Of a stretch of DNA of 64,000 bases, positions 1 through 13,156 are shown piece after piece. The translations under genes were made by a program, and so were the position numbers. This stretch comes from Oreocharis arfaki (lineage: Eukaryota > Chordata > Aves > Passeriformes > Paramythiidae), in the NCBI GenBank assembly GCA_013398015.1, contig VZRR01008214.1, forward strand, positions 414,320-478,319. The letters are read 5' to 3'. Positions within the stretch are counted from its first letter, which is position 1; each line of letters starts with the position of its first letter. Under the pieces are notes generated by a model. That model saw only the letters and a list, made by a program, of their open reading frames with translations, had not been told where the DNA came from and searched no databases.

Positions 1-3000
1 GTTTTTTGGCTTCACCTTTGAGCAACGCAAAACCTGCATTATATGCAGAAAAACTAAAGGTTTTACTTGTGGAAATAAAGGCCACAATAACATGGAGAAG
101 ACTTACTTTTTATGTTCTAGTTTAGGTAAATTATGTTAAGGACTTATTACAGAATTGCTTACAGGTTGCATTGATCGTATTTAAGCACAGTGGTTAACAA
201 TATTGATGTCTGAAGGTGAGCTATTTACTGTTCTTTTTCTGTAAGTGGCAGGAAATAAAGCATGAGACACCCAGCTTGGTACAACAGTGATGCCATTCAT
301 TAAGCTGATTAACTATTCTTTAAAGATGCTCCTTACAACTGATTAAATGGAATGCAGATGGACAGTTCATAAGTAACTACACTATAGATATCTGCATTTA
401 TTACAACCATCTGTTGTCCTGGAGAGTATGGGTTTTGCATCCTGGAGCTGTATTTTGTTAGCTTTACTTTATTTTGCTTATTATTGTGGATGGGTGACAT
501 CCTATTATAAGCATATTCTTTTTTCCTGATTATGTAATAGCTGTTCAACTCTGCCAGTTTACCTATGACAATTTAAAGGCAACATTCCAGCACTTCCTAT
601 TACAAAACAATGATGACTGATGTATAGGACTATGGAGCAGGAGTAGCTTTTTCATCTGTTGTGCTGTGCCTGTCTGTTGAGCAGGACTACTATCAGGTTT
701 ATTAATCATGAGCTGGAAAAAAACCTTGAATTAAAGAGAACTATTGTTACATGGTCATCTTTGACTATGGTAAAAGGATTATATTTGCCAACCTTTCTAA
801 AGGGTTCTTTGGAGTTAGCCATGTTCTTCAAGTGACTTGTTTGTCATCTCTGTAACTCTGGTCATGCTGCCACAGTCGAGCTCCAGAAGTATAACGGACC
901 CAAAATTTTCTCAGTGAAAGACATAAAAATCCTCAGCAGGGATTTCACCTAAAAGTTCTTGAACAATTAAATTAGAGAAAATCAATTTGGGTTGCCACCG
1001 CCACTCATTATAATTACAAATGGCTTAAGCTTTTTCTGAAAATAATATTTGCAAATAATTTTTTGCACGTTAGTTACCACTGCATTGTGGGGTTTCTCCA
1101 AACCTGGTGCATTCTTTAGTGTTTCTCCTGTCTCTGATACTTGAAAGGATGTGTAGTATGGTACTTGGAGGAAAAAGTAATAATTGGGTTTATTTTAAGT
1201 AGTTGTATTTCGTCATGGGAAAATTTATTGTTGTTTTTATTTTATGTTTTTATTGCCATGTTGTTTTTATTTCTTGGTCCAATAAAACTGGTTCTGGAAG
1301 AATTCTGCCTACTCTTAGGCTTTTAAAGCTCTGAATTTATATGTCAAGGGGTATAAGATTCAAAGAAAATTTAGTCTTATAGTTTTGATTGGTACAACTC
1401 TTCTTTTGGGAATGTCTTTTTGTAACTTTTTATTAAATAGAGGACCTGGATAGAAATGCTGATGTAATTTCAAAAATTAAAATTCAGCACAGCATCTGGA
1501 ATTTATCTGTTGAATAAACAGTTGGGAAAGAGCAATGTTTTAATTCAAATTAAAAAAAAAAACAAGTACCAAGTCAGAGTATGTTACATTTACTTAATCT
1601 GAGGAAGAAAATGCCCAACCCTGTATTTTTTTTTCTATTTTAGTTGTCTGTAAAGTTGTGTAGAAATTTAACTGGTCTGATTAGATTCCAATGAAATAGA
1701 TAAATCCCATGTCATCCAGCTTTAGGCATCCATGGTGTACATATGACCTAGACACTGTATGCTTCTTTTTGAATTGGAGGAAAAAGAGGTGTGCTTCAAG
1801 AATGTGATTTATCTGGTCTCTGTGCTCATTCACACTAGGAAGGCAAAGTCCTACCCCAGCATCTTTCATCAGCCCTAGCATCAGTCCTGCTGCCACACAG
1901 ATTTTACTTCCCATCCAAATCGTGTCAACACAAATAAACACAAGTATGTCTTCCCTACACATGTAGTGCTTGCCCCAAAAAATTTCCATTACTCTGGAAA
2001 TTTAATTTCAAATTTTTGCTATAGGGGCCTGCTTTCTGCTTAATACTGCTATTAACAGTGATTCCCAGAGCCTCCTACATAGAGCTCTTCCTCAGAGAAT
2101 GCATTTCTTCCATCCACATCACATCTGCCACTTGCAACTGCATCAAAGTTAAAGATGAAACAGTGATCCCAGCTTGAGCTTTGTAAGAATAGTTTCACGG
2201 TTTTAATTAACAAGGAACCTGATTAGAGCAGATGGAAAGACATTTAAGCAGCACAGAATGAATCACTGCAATCATATATACACTAGTAACCCAAATGTCG
2301 ATGGGATCAGTCTAGACCCACCCTAGTAGGTAATCACCTCTGCTATTTAATTGTAAAAATATTTATTCCCTGGCATTTTTTTCCATTTTAATAAATTAGC
2401 ACCCTGATACAATTCACAGGCATGATGTAGCAGATTGCATGTGTGGATGGGGCTGTCATGGTCTGGGAAAATACCAGAATATAAGGATTTTGACCATGGC
2501 TTTCCACTGGCTCTCAGAGGTAGAGAATGGCTGCTGACCTATTTCTTTACTAGCATATGTGTAATCTCAACCTCCCACCTGACAAACATATAAAAAGCAC
2601 TTGCTGTGCATGGTTTTACCAGCTACCGAGTTCTGTATATTCCCATGGTCAATATCCATATCTAGGAACTATCTTTCCTTGGTACTTCACTTTTTCATTG
2701 TGTAAGACATGGAACTAGGACACGGAATGCAGCTTTTTAGATTTTTAACTTGGAAGAGGGGTATTTAAAATCTAGATAAAGCAACACAGGATTTGGCAAC
2801 TTTTTTACTATTAGATCATCATTGGATTTATTCTCAAAACCAATTCAAAGATAATTAGTTAAAAACTTCAAAATTATGGCCAGAAAAAGGGATACTCACT
2901 TTTATCATGGCTTGGTAACATTGGAAAAACCAATCATTTCAAAGCATATATTTTTGGAGAGGAAATAAAGTATCATTTATCTTAAGGTGAAGGGCTTTTA

Positions 3001-6000
3001 TGAATTAATTTAATGATTTGGGAATGCTTCTTAAGCAGCTAGGAAAGGTGCATCCTTATGCTGGAAAAAGGGAGCAGGTACATGTCCAGCTTAGAAAGAG
3101 AGTAATTAAAAAAAAAAGATTGTTAGGTGTTTGGTTTCCTGATTGATGGTTTAAGTTAATTAATATGCTTCTAGGTCATTAGGAAACTTTGTTTTGTCTG
3201 TAAAGTTTTACATGTTATACATTAAACATGAGACAAGAAACAATTGCTGGTACAGTATCACAAATCAATTGAATGCTGCTTAATAATTTTCATTTCATGC
3301 AAATCACAACTACTAGTAAATTAATTGTTTTAAGATAACCATTGTTGTTTAATAAATAAATGCTTTAATTTCAAAATTCATGTTGTTATGTACAAAGCTA
3401 CCAGATGGCATCTCAAAATACATCTAACTCTGTTGATCTGAGGCTTAAAAACCCCAACTTTTAGGATGTTCGTGACATGTCACTTCTAACCTTAGACTGA
3501 TTTCTCAAGTCATTCAAGAGATGACTGTTCTGGCAGACATATAAAAAGAAACAAACTTAAAAACAGAAAGAGGTAAATGAAAGGGACGAGGGCAAATTAT
3601 ATGCTAGCTGCAGAGAAATAACTGAATATTATATTAAGATACTAGCTTCTTTTAGTCTATAAAATATATCAGGCTAAATCTGGTTTAATTTAAAATTGAT
3701 AGAAATGCAAAATACTCTACAAGTTACTGATGCTGTTGATATTAATTTAACCTATACCTTGGGGCAATTGCCCCAGTTTGGAATCAATACATCTACATAA
3801 TTTAAAATTTACGGCAGCATTGATGAGATCTTTGCTTTGCTGCTCAACATTATGAATAATATGAATATTTTGAAGCATATTGCAATCAGTATCCTGAAAT
3901 ACATCAAGATCTGCATGATCACTAATATTGCAAATCTCTGTCATTGCAGAAAAGGAAAGAAAAAAAAAAGAAAAAGAAAGCTTGCACATTAGGACACCAT
4001 GGCTCCCTTATTTTTTCATTACCAAAGTTATATTTCATCATGAAAACATCACAAAATACCAGAACTTATTATCCTTTCTCTGCTTCTTTGTAGTAAAGAG
4101 GACGTTGTCACTCTTTTCACTCCTACATTTAGAGAAACTAGACCCCGACTGCCACTTCCCTGCTCACAAGAGTACTTTACCAACTTTCTGTGTAGTAGAA
4201 CTAACAGCTAGTTAAAAACAAGAATTAATGCTAATTAACATCAAAGAAAAAATACAGGAAGACAGACATACAGATTATAGTAATAGAGTACAGAAATTTT
4301 CAGTTCTGCTGCCTCTGCAACAGACCTCTTCTGTTTTGATTCTATTTGACATCCTATTTAACATGCTTGGAACATAGAAGCATGTACATTTCGTAATTGA
4401 AATAGTCCCTACTATTAAAAAAAAATATATATGTATATATTGTGCACTTGAAATCTCTAGCTGTTGCCTGTAGAAACTTTCATGTCTGTGGCAGCAGGGC
4501 GGGTAACAAGTTGCAATGAATAGCGTGGCCTGATGATAATGACAGAGCTACAGCAAGCCTTTGTATGTCTCAATTTATATGCAAAATCTCTATATTCTCC
4601 AGATTGCTGCTCAAAGACCCATTTGAAATAGTTCTCTTCAGCTGTAATTTTTCCTTAGAGATAGCACTAAATTATGGGATTGCTAAATTAGTGTTATAAT
4701 CAGAAAAACAGAAATGGAATGCAGATTCCAAGGAAACCTTTAAAAATGTCATGATACCTTCATGACAATACCAATATTAACTCCAATATCCAAGCCAATT
4801 ACATTATGAGTAATTCATTCTGCTAAGATATTTTGAAATGAAAGATTTTTTCTGACCCAAGACACAATTCTCTGATAGTGCTCTTCATTTTAAATACTAT
4901 GTTTATCTGTGATTTCAAGATATTACCCTGAGTTAAGACATTTTGGAAACCAAAAAGTGAGGAAAAAATGGGATTTATTAGCTTCATAAAAAATCATTTA
5001 GGTAATTACTTAATCCAAAACAGTATATAAGTAGAGCACCATACTATATAAAGTGTTTTCAAAAGAGCAATTGAATTATATTTCCAGAATGACAAGGCAG
5101 TAAGTTTTGACCAGGATAGGCTGCTGAAAGCAAGATCGTTGAAAGCCAAATTGCAAATAGACTAAACCCCAAGTAAACTCCGAATTGAGTAAAAAGTAAC
5201 TCTGAATTCTAGGAAGATGCCATATTAATACAAATACCAAAGCACCTTTAACAAACTAAAAGCTAATTAATTTCACCAGGTAAACATTATTCAAATTAAA
5301 ACCATCTCAAAATAGTTTGACTTCAATCAAAATAGTAATCTCTTTAAGAAATGGTCACAGACAGATAAGAAATATTTTATGCAATGGAAAAGTTTGAGGT
5401 AATAATATATCAATGCATGAGATATGTAATGATAAAGTTAATTAACAATACAGACTCATCTGAATATTTTTCATGCTATGATATATTTAAATGATTAAGT
5501 GAATCTACTTGCCATGGTGTGCCATGTTTACAACATAACTTCATGGAATGCTTCTTCAGAACTGACTTTGAAGGTAAGTCTTTTTAAAATTGTGTTCAGG
5601 TTATTTATAGTATCTATATGTAATATTTAGCTTGAGAAACAGCTTCCCTTTGGAATATTGCAGAGTGGATTACTTATCATTATGTAGATGCATTTAATGA
5701 AGAGGTTTCATCCTTTGTTGTTTATAATGCTACACTTTAATGTTAATTTTTCCCATTTTCCAAATTTTAATTTCTGGGAGGATGTTTTTTCTTCCTGTCT
5801 ATAAACCTTGAAATGTTTCGTAAGTTTTATACATTCAAGAGGATGTTGAAAATTTGACAAGGTAAACTTTGTGCATTTTATTACCTTGTCTAATTATGGC
5901 TATCACACAGAAAAATTGTAGAGCTCAGTGGGGCTGTCTAGGCAACCTCTGAGAGACTGTGGTTATGAAAAGGCCAGTTACCAGCAAGCACTGTGTGTTT

Positions 6001-9000
6001 TCAAACCTTTGGAATGAAACTTCCGTGCTTTAATGATAAAGGCTTCTCACTGCTTCCTCAAGCTGAGTTAGATGGAACACTGAGAGTGAGATGAGGGGCC
6101 TTTCTCTCCTCTGATCCCAAGGATTCTGCTGCTGACACCTAGGACACATGACACACTGCAAGGCCTACGCCTGTTCTAAATGTTAGGAGCTGCTTCTGGG
6201 TTAAAGGAGGATGCAACTGAAGAAACTCCTTGTTCTCTCTTACAAAAACTGAAAGATGATGAGCATAATGAAAAGGAAGGAAATAATAAGCTTCTTTTGA
6301 CATATTTTTTTAAATGATATTTTTCCAGGCAATCACAACCTCTTTGTGCTTCAAATATCTTAAAAATAATTTCTCCTTTCATAATTATTTTGTTTCCTTG
6401 AAAATTATGAAATTCATGCCTAATGTCTAAAATTTATAACTGCATAAAAATTTCACTTTTCTTCCACTAAGTTTGGTTTCCAGCTATAAAATCATTAGAT
6501 TTTATAGCAGAGTTTCAAAGGTACGTGAGTAATGTCGGTCATCTACTTATAGTACGATTAGCACAACAGATCTTAACTAGTCATTTAATAAGCAGCATCA
6601 TTCTCGAGAAATTAAAATATGAAAGGTCTTCTAGAAAAAAATCCAATACGTGAGCCCTCTAGACATTCTGTTAATTGTGCCACCATCTTCTACTGTGTAT
6701 CTTCAAAACTGTTGACTCAGATAATTTAAAATCCTCTAAAATGACTTGAGGCTAATGTGGTTTTAACACAGAAGACAGATAAACAAAAAGAATAATATCA
6801 GAAAAAGCTGATTTGAGCATATAGATATATGGATTTACTTCAAAAATTCGGGTTTCCTTTTTTGTTCTTAGATTTGTTGTCTTTTCAGAAAAAAAGTTTC
6901 TAAATTATTCGCGTTCAAAAGGAAAATTTGTGTCTTGAACCATGTCATATATTCCACATACTATGTACATATTTGTTAAGGGTAAGGAGATAAACAGAAT
7001 TCCTTAAACTGGAAGCAATCAGGATCTCCTGAATTAAAGAATTTTAATGTGTAGAAATTTGAAAAAGATATTAATTACATTGTCATGTGAAGATTATGTA
7101 ATTTTCAATAAATCATTCAAATGGATCCAGGATCAGTCGGAACTAAAATATATAGAATGGATCCATTATTGATCAGAAATAGATGGCATTTAGGAAAGGA
7201 TTTTGCCAGGAATTAAGGTGATGTATTTTGATTTCTTGAATTTAGTAAGTGGATTGACATGTATTTGAGGTTGCCTTGACATCTGTTTCTAACACTTTGT
7301 AAAAATATTACCCTTTATTCCAATGTTGTGGTGAAAAAGGCCACTTCAGTGTTGTATGGTGCTGTGACATGTACAAATTGAAAACAGCTGTAGTTATAAA
7401 CAATAACTGGCATTTTGGGACACTGCTGATATTTGCAATTTGAGTTTTGGCTATGAGCCAGAGGACTGCAAGGCTGAAAACAGCACAGATTTTTGAAGAG
7501 CAAACAAGAATATTTGATGATGCAGTCAAACTCTTGAGGTGTGCTGGGGATTGTTTTCCTTTTACATCACCATGACCAGACTGATCTCAGTAAAGACTGA
7601 AGCAGAAAGCAGTGCAGAGAAAAGGATGTCCTTTTCCAAGAAAAGATATTACGCTAGTTTGGCTTTGCATAACCCAAAGTATACTTGACCCATCTATTTT
7701 CAGGAACAAACTATGCCTGAGACATTTTCTCTTATTTTTAAGATTTAAATAAGTTTCTAAATACAACCCCTGTAAACATATACATAGAAATATAGAAAAT
7801 AATAATAATAAAAAGTTTTGTTTCTTTATTCAGTCACAATAATTTTCATCACCAAGCACAGTAAGTCCTTATTCATCTGGAGATTGATCTCTAATCATGT
7901 ATTTAAGCTTTTGTTCAAGCAAAACTAAATAACTTAAAAGTTTTAGTAGATAAGTAGTCCCACAAATTGTAATTTTGGTGAAAAAGTTACTTATATCAGC
8001 AATGTAGCAATCCAATGAAACAGCTGCTAAGGAAAGTTTGTAACTCTTGATTTTGTTAAATCACTTTGTTTCCAAATATCTTTTATTTCACAAAAGAAAA
8101 TTTAAAAATTTGAACAAATAAGAGTTTTATTATCTACTCTCAATCTAGTTTTTGATGTTACAGAACTAATCTATCAGAGTTAGCAGTGAAGCTTTCTCAA
8201 CTTTATTAAAAAATGCTCTTTAAAACTGTGAACGAGGGAGGATCACAGTATAAATTTGACATGCTAATCTACAATTTATCTCCAGTTTGTAGATCTGATT
8301 AATTTAAGTATTGTTACCTTTTTAGAACAGTACTGTTGACTACAACAGTAGTCAACTCTATCATAACTGTAGACTTTATACTTAAATCCTCTTGTAAATA
8401 TAATAGAGGAAAGCAGAAATAAACATACTCGTTGTAGTTGAGATTATACATTTTTGCTTATGTCTCAGCATATTCCCATTATCCTTCTGCAAAAGTTGCT
8501 TATGTAAGAGAAGGCAGAGCAATAAATTATAGAAGTGAGAGACTTAAAATGGAATGAACTACTGGGGAAAAAAAAGAGACACACTAAAGTATAATCAAAA
8601 GTTCCAGCTCATACAAATATACAGATCTATTATAGTAAGAGTTAATAACTCAATTGTCTTAATATAACCTATATGTAAAGGGAACAAAATATTGTTTGAT
8701 TTTCCATGAAACAAGGTAGATACTCCAGAAATCACATCAAAACTGTAGTCCTGTCTATGTCGTGTCATATGTGTTTTAGTAAATATAGACTTAATCGATA
8801 AAGAATAAACATCTTTCAGGATTTCCAGATACCCCAGATATCACTAACATCCAGAAAGTCTGCCAAACTTATTACAGCAGAATGTTGGGCTTAGCACTCA
8901 GGGTGCTGAACCACAAATAAGACTTCTGGGCATCTGTAAACTTCCTTGCTCCTGACTCAATCCTTTTTTTTTTTTAAAAATTTCCTTATAAACTTCTGTT

Positions 9001-10690
9001 TACATTTGGCCAATACATTAATTCACAAAACATTCGATAACGAAGTCAATGTTAATTGCAAAAGTGCTTCAATTGTTACAGATGTGTCTGATGAAAATAG
9101 ACTTTTTCCCTGAATGAAAACACATCTTTCTAAAGTTGTTGAGAAAAAATTTTAAAAATGGAATTTTCTTCCCATTTTTCTTGTTAACCTTTATTTTGCA
9201 GGGGAAAAAGGAGGAAAAACCTGACATGTTCATTAGTTTGGTAGTGTCTGTCCAACAAAAAAGGAAAATTAATCTGAAAATAGGGGTATTTGTCTGTCAG
9301 TTGATGCTTTCAACTTTTTTCTCCTTATACATTAATGTAGAACTCTATATCACATGATCAAGCATGTCAGATATAGACCAGAGGACAGATTTCTGCGTAT
9401 TCCCTACCATTTCACACTGTGTTAACAGCCTACTTGTATAACATATATTTCTTTGACGCTGTTTAGTTCTTCTAACACACCAATCTGTCACTCTTTAAAG
9501 AAGTTTTGCAAAGATCTCTGTAAGATATATGATCTTTCAGTGAGTTAGCACCACAACGAACACTTCATAAGCTCTGTCAAACAGTGATTTGTGTGGTACT
9601 GCAGCAGGCTTTTCCTAGAACATTTTTCTTTTTCTCAATAAAAGCAGAGAGAATTGAAAGTATTTAAAAGTAGAAGCTGACAGGGTGTTGTTCAAGTCAT
9701 TTTTCAATACAGAAGTACCAGTAAGTTCAGAGACATGACTGTCACAGCTCTCTCAGTATTAACCTGTCATGTAGAGATAGCCAGAGAAACGGTGGCCTAC
9801 ACAGATGTTTAATGTGAAGTTAATGCAAATTTTGAGTTATTTTAATGATAACACTTTCTCTCCTCTCAAATTATGACCACTTCTACTCATTCCAGTAACA
9901 AATTAGTCAAGAGAGGAATGACCCACAGAAGGTAACATGAAGGAATAAGAATAAAAGCAGTTGCTATTCTGGCTGCCAATGTGAAGTCTGACTATGTTAA
10001 TTCTAGCTTATATTAGTTACAAAGGAGACTTTGAAGAAAGAAAGTTTACGTGTTTACGTCACGTGAATTACTCGGCAGTTGCTCTCCATCATTACATCTA
10101 TAAAATTAGATTAAGTGTCTTTTACTACTTATGTCTCAAACCAGTTATTTTAAAACAGGAAAAGCAAAGCAAGTTGTTTGATCTCTTATCCTACAAGACT
10201 CAGACTAGAAACTACAAATAGCACTTTCTGATATTAAAACGCTTGGGGAGAAAAAAAGATACCCGTAATAGTCCATAGCCCAGAATCAATACTGTATTGA
10301 ATCATTCACATTGATATGTTATTTACTCTTTCATTTTCAGAAAGAGAAAAAATTCTTCATTAACCACTTTTCTTCGAGCTCCACAAAGAACAGCTTTGTA
10401 GTGTAGTAGTGCCCGCTATGCCAAGTGATACTTGCTTACGGAAGAATGGTGGTATATCAATCACCTTGAAAGTTCTTTCTTTCTTCAGACATTTTAAATC
10501 ATTTCTGTGTAGCAAAATCGTGTTTCATCAAACAATATGCTACTTTCATTCTCCCATGCTTCAGAATTCTGAAAATGTTTTTTCAAATGTGCCAGGGAAC
10601 TTGGGAACTTGCCTCCAGCATAAGGCAAAGCACACAAATTTTGAGACTAGAGAGATGTTCTCTAAGAACTGCAGAAGCCCATGGAACGAA
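1..10690 (+). other. Intron sequence, AT-rich, no gene recognised
   Basis: This is the 5' part of the intron before the Sushi exon. It is AT-rich with many short stop-closed frames on both strands and no frame showing domain motifs or paired splice sites I could defend. There is a short AT run near 4420-4440 and a perfect 9-bp-arm inverted repeat at 8335-8356. I recognised no transposon here, but old diverged copies could be missed. Confidence 0.7.
8335..8356. repeat. Perfect inverted repeat, 9-bp arms, 4-base loop
   Basis: gttgactac at 8335-8343 and gtagtcaac at 8348-8356 flank aaca. The palindrome acagtactgt overlaps its left side. Confidence 0.9.
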
Positions 10691-10699
10691 GGTGATAAT

Positions 10700-10935
10700 A
10701 GAATGCTGAACACCAACACAAGGAAGAAATTATTCACTGTGAGGGTGGTGAGGCACTGGAACAGGTTACCCAGAGAAGTTACGGATGACCCAACCCTGGC
10801 AGAGTTCAGGGCCAGGTTGAATGGGGTTTTCAGCAACCTGGTCTACTGGAAGGTGCCTCTCCTCATGTTAGGGGTGTTGGAACTCGATGATATTTAAGGT
10901 TCAGCCAGACCATCCTATGATTCTATGATTCTAAT
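10700..10935 (+). mobile_element. CR1 LINE 3'-end fragment (sense)
   Basis: 5'-truncated copy of the avian CR1 retrotransposon. The frame carries the last residues of ORF2, reading TVRVVRHWNRLPREV, then the 3' UTR and a terminal repeat of the ATTCTATG type (tatgattctatgattcta). CR1 has no poly(A) tail; it ends in this short tandem repeat, which fixes both identity and orientation. The 162-residue open frame at 10409-10897 runs from unique sequence into this tail and is not a gene. Confidence 0.93.
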
Positions 10936-13121
10936 GTTAATTCTTGCAACAGGAAAATGATAGCCTAATGCTGAAATAAAATAACAATTACAGTTGATTT
11001 CTTCTCAAGTGAAGGACATCTGGATACTCATACTAAAAGTGAAAAGGAAATTTGGAATAGGTAGGAAAAGCAGATTTAAATTTTTTGTGTTTGCAGTAGA
11101 ATGTACCTTTTCTCCCGTGGGGAAAGATGACTGTTTTGGAAGGTACAATACTGTGGGTGCACATCACAGTACTGATTCATTAAACAAAAATTTATGGAAT
11201 ATAAGTTGTTCAAAGGTTTTGTGCTTGGTCTTGATGAGTGGCCTATGGCAGATGTTTATTCACATTGCTATCCATTAATTTGATCATACCGTCTTTCTTG
11301 GTTAATGAATCATCATGTAAGTAATTTGGACAAAATCAGTAATGTTCTATTATTTCACCTTATGAAACGGAGTCAATAAGCCATAATGCATTTTAGCACT
11401 GTGAAATTATCAGAGTAAGTACCATGAAAAGCAGAATAATGCATATATCCTTGATCTAGTGTTTTAAAATATTCTCACATCTGGATACTTCTAATGAAAA
11501 ATTCATATTATACCTGAGATGAGCATTAACCAGAGAGACCTTTTCTAGTAAATAGGACTTCATCAGGTAGCCATCTGCTTCAGACCTTGAATGCAAGATT
11601 GTGTTTAGAAAAATGATGCAGAGAATAGCACTTCATTATGCAGTCTGCGTTTTTGATGTATTCTGGAGTAGTATCATAAACACTTAGAAAAATGAGCAAA
11701 ATAAGGGAGCTGTACTACTATTAGCTGTAAAGTTTTAACCATAAATTTTCTCTTGCTTAATGTATCAACAGTGTTATCAGCTATACTCTGAATGCATGAT
11801 CTTTGAGTATCGTTTGATGTAAGTGAAAGGGGTTACAGTTCCATCCTGATCTAGAGTGGAGATATTATTTCAGTATTTTGATAAAAGTATTTAGATTCAC
11901 AGTAAGACATGTTGTATTTTAGAATGAAATATTTTTAGCTCACAATTTTCCTACATAACCACAAATTTACATTCTTCAGAGTATGAATATATATTAATGA
12001 CAGATATACAATGTAATAGAACATGGCTAACTGAATAAACTGTATGACAGCCACACACTCTGAAAGATATGCTGGTGCACCATGAAGTATTCACAAAAAT
12101 ACTTTAAATGGAAGCTTGGAGTAAGGGTTTTAAATTTCAGTTGATGTTCCAGGACCTTGAGACATAAAAGGATAAAGAGTTTGTGTCTTCTAAAAAGATG
12201 ATTCGTTGTAAAAATAAGAACATTCAGAAGATTCATCCAGCACTGTCTCAACAAAGGCACTGTCCAACTACCATGTATCCTACCTACTGAACAGTATTCT
12301 CAACCCACCAGTAAAGATGCACTATGGAATATAAAAAAAAGACCTCTGAAGAGTTGGGTAATGTCCTCATGGCATCCCAGAATTATAACCCTTTGCCTTC
12401 AAATATAATAAGGGCATTAATTCTATCAAGAAATAGTGTGCTGCAAAAACAACTGTGATACAGATTTTGGAGAGAACAATGGTTTAATCTTCTAAAGGGA
12501 AATTATAAACCATAGAACTTTCTAAATGAAAACTAAATTACAGAACTAAGGCCATCTTTCTTTTCTCAAAATGGCTAAACCAGAAGCATTTAGAACATAA
12601 ACACAGGAATATAGATATAACTTCATTAACATGTCTCCTGTAAACACTGTTTTACATGTTTTTCATACCAGCAGTAGTGGTGGAAGCCAGACTGAAACTT
12701 CACTGTAAGAGACAGTACAGCCTTCGAGTGAAAGAAGCAGGTAGTCAATCAAATGATCCAATTGCCCCAAACATTTGGACTTCTAATAGGGCACTACGGG
12801 ATCTCCTAATAGTAATTCTACACATAAGCATATATACACCAAAAGATACATACCAAATATATGGAATAGATATGAAAAATTGAAATATTCTTACCTCTGT
12901 CACTCTGCCAGGTCATACAATAGCTCTGAAAGTTTCAGGTGCCACCTAGTGCCCAGCTCTCCTGTGTCAAAGTCCCCTTCAGGAGAAAACTGGTTTTCTT
13001 TGTGCCCTTTTATGCCACTGTCCAATGATATACCCATGACATCCATGACATATACACATCTTATGCTTTAAATTCCAATTTTAAACTCTGAGTGATTCAC
13101 GGTAGCAGAAATAACTTCCTC

Positions 13122-13156
<35 letters not shown>

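Noticed and set aside
10409..10897. 162-residue plus-strand open frame
   Set aside because: Its second half is the CR1 ORF2 tail and the first half is unique intron, so the fusion is fortuitous.
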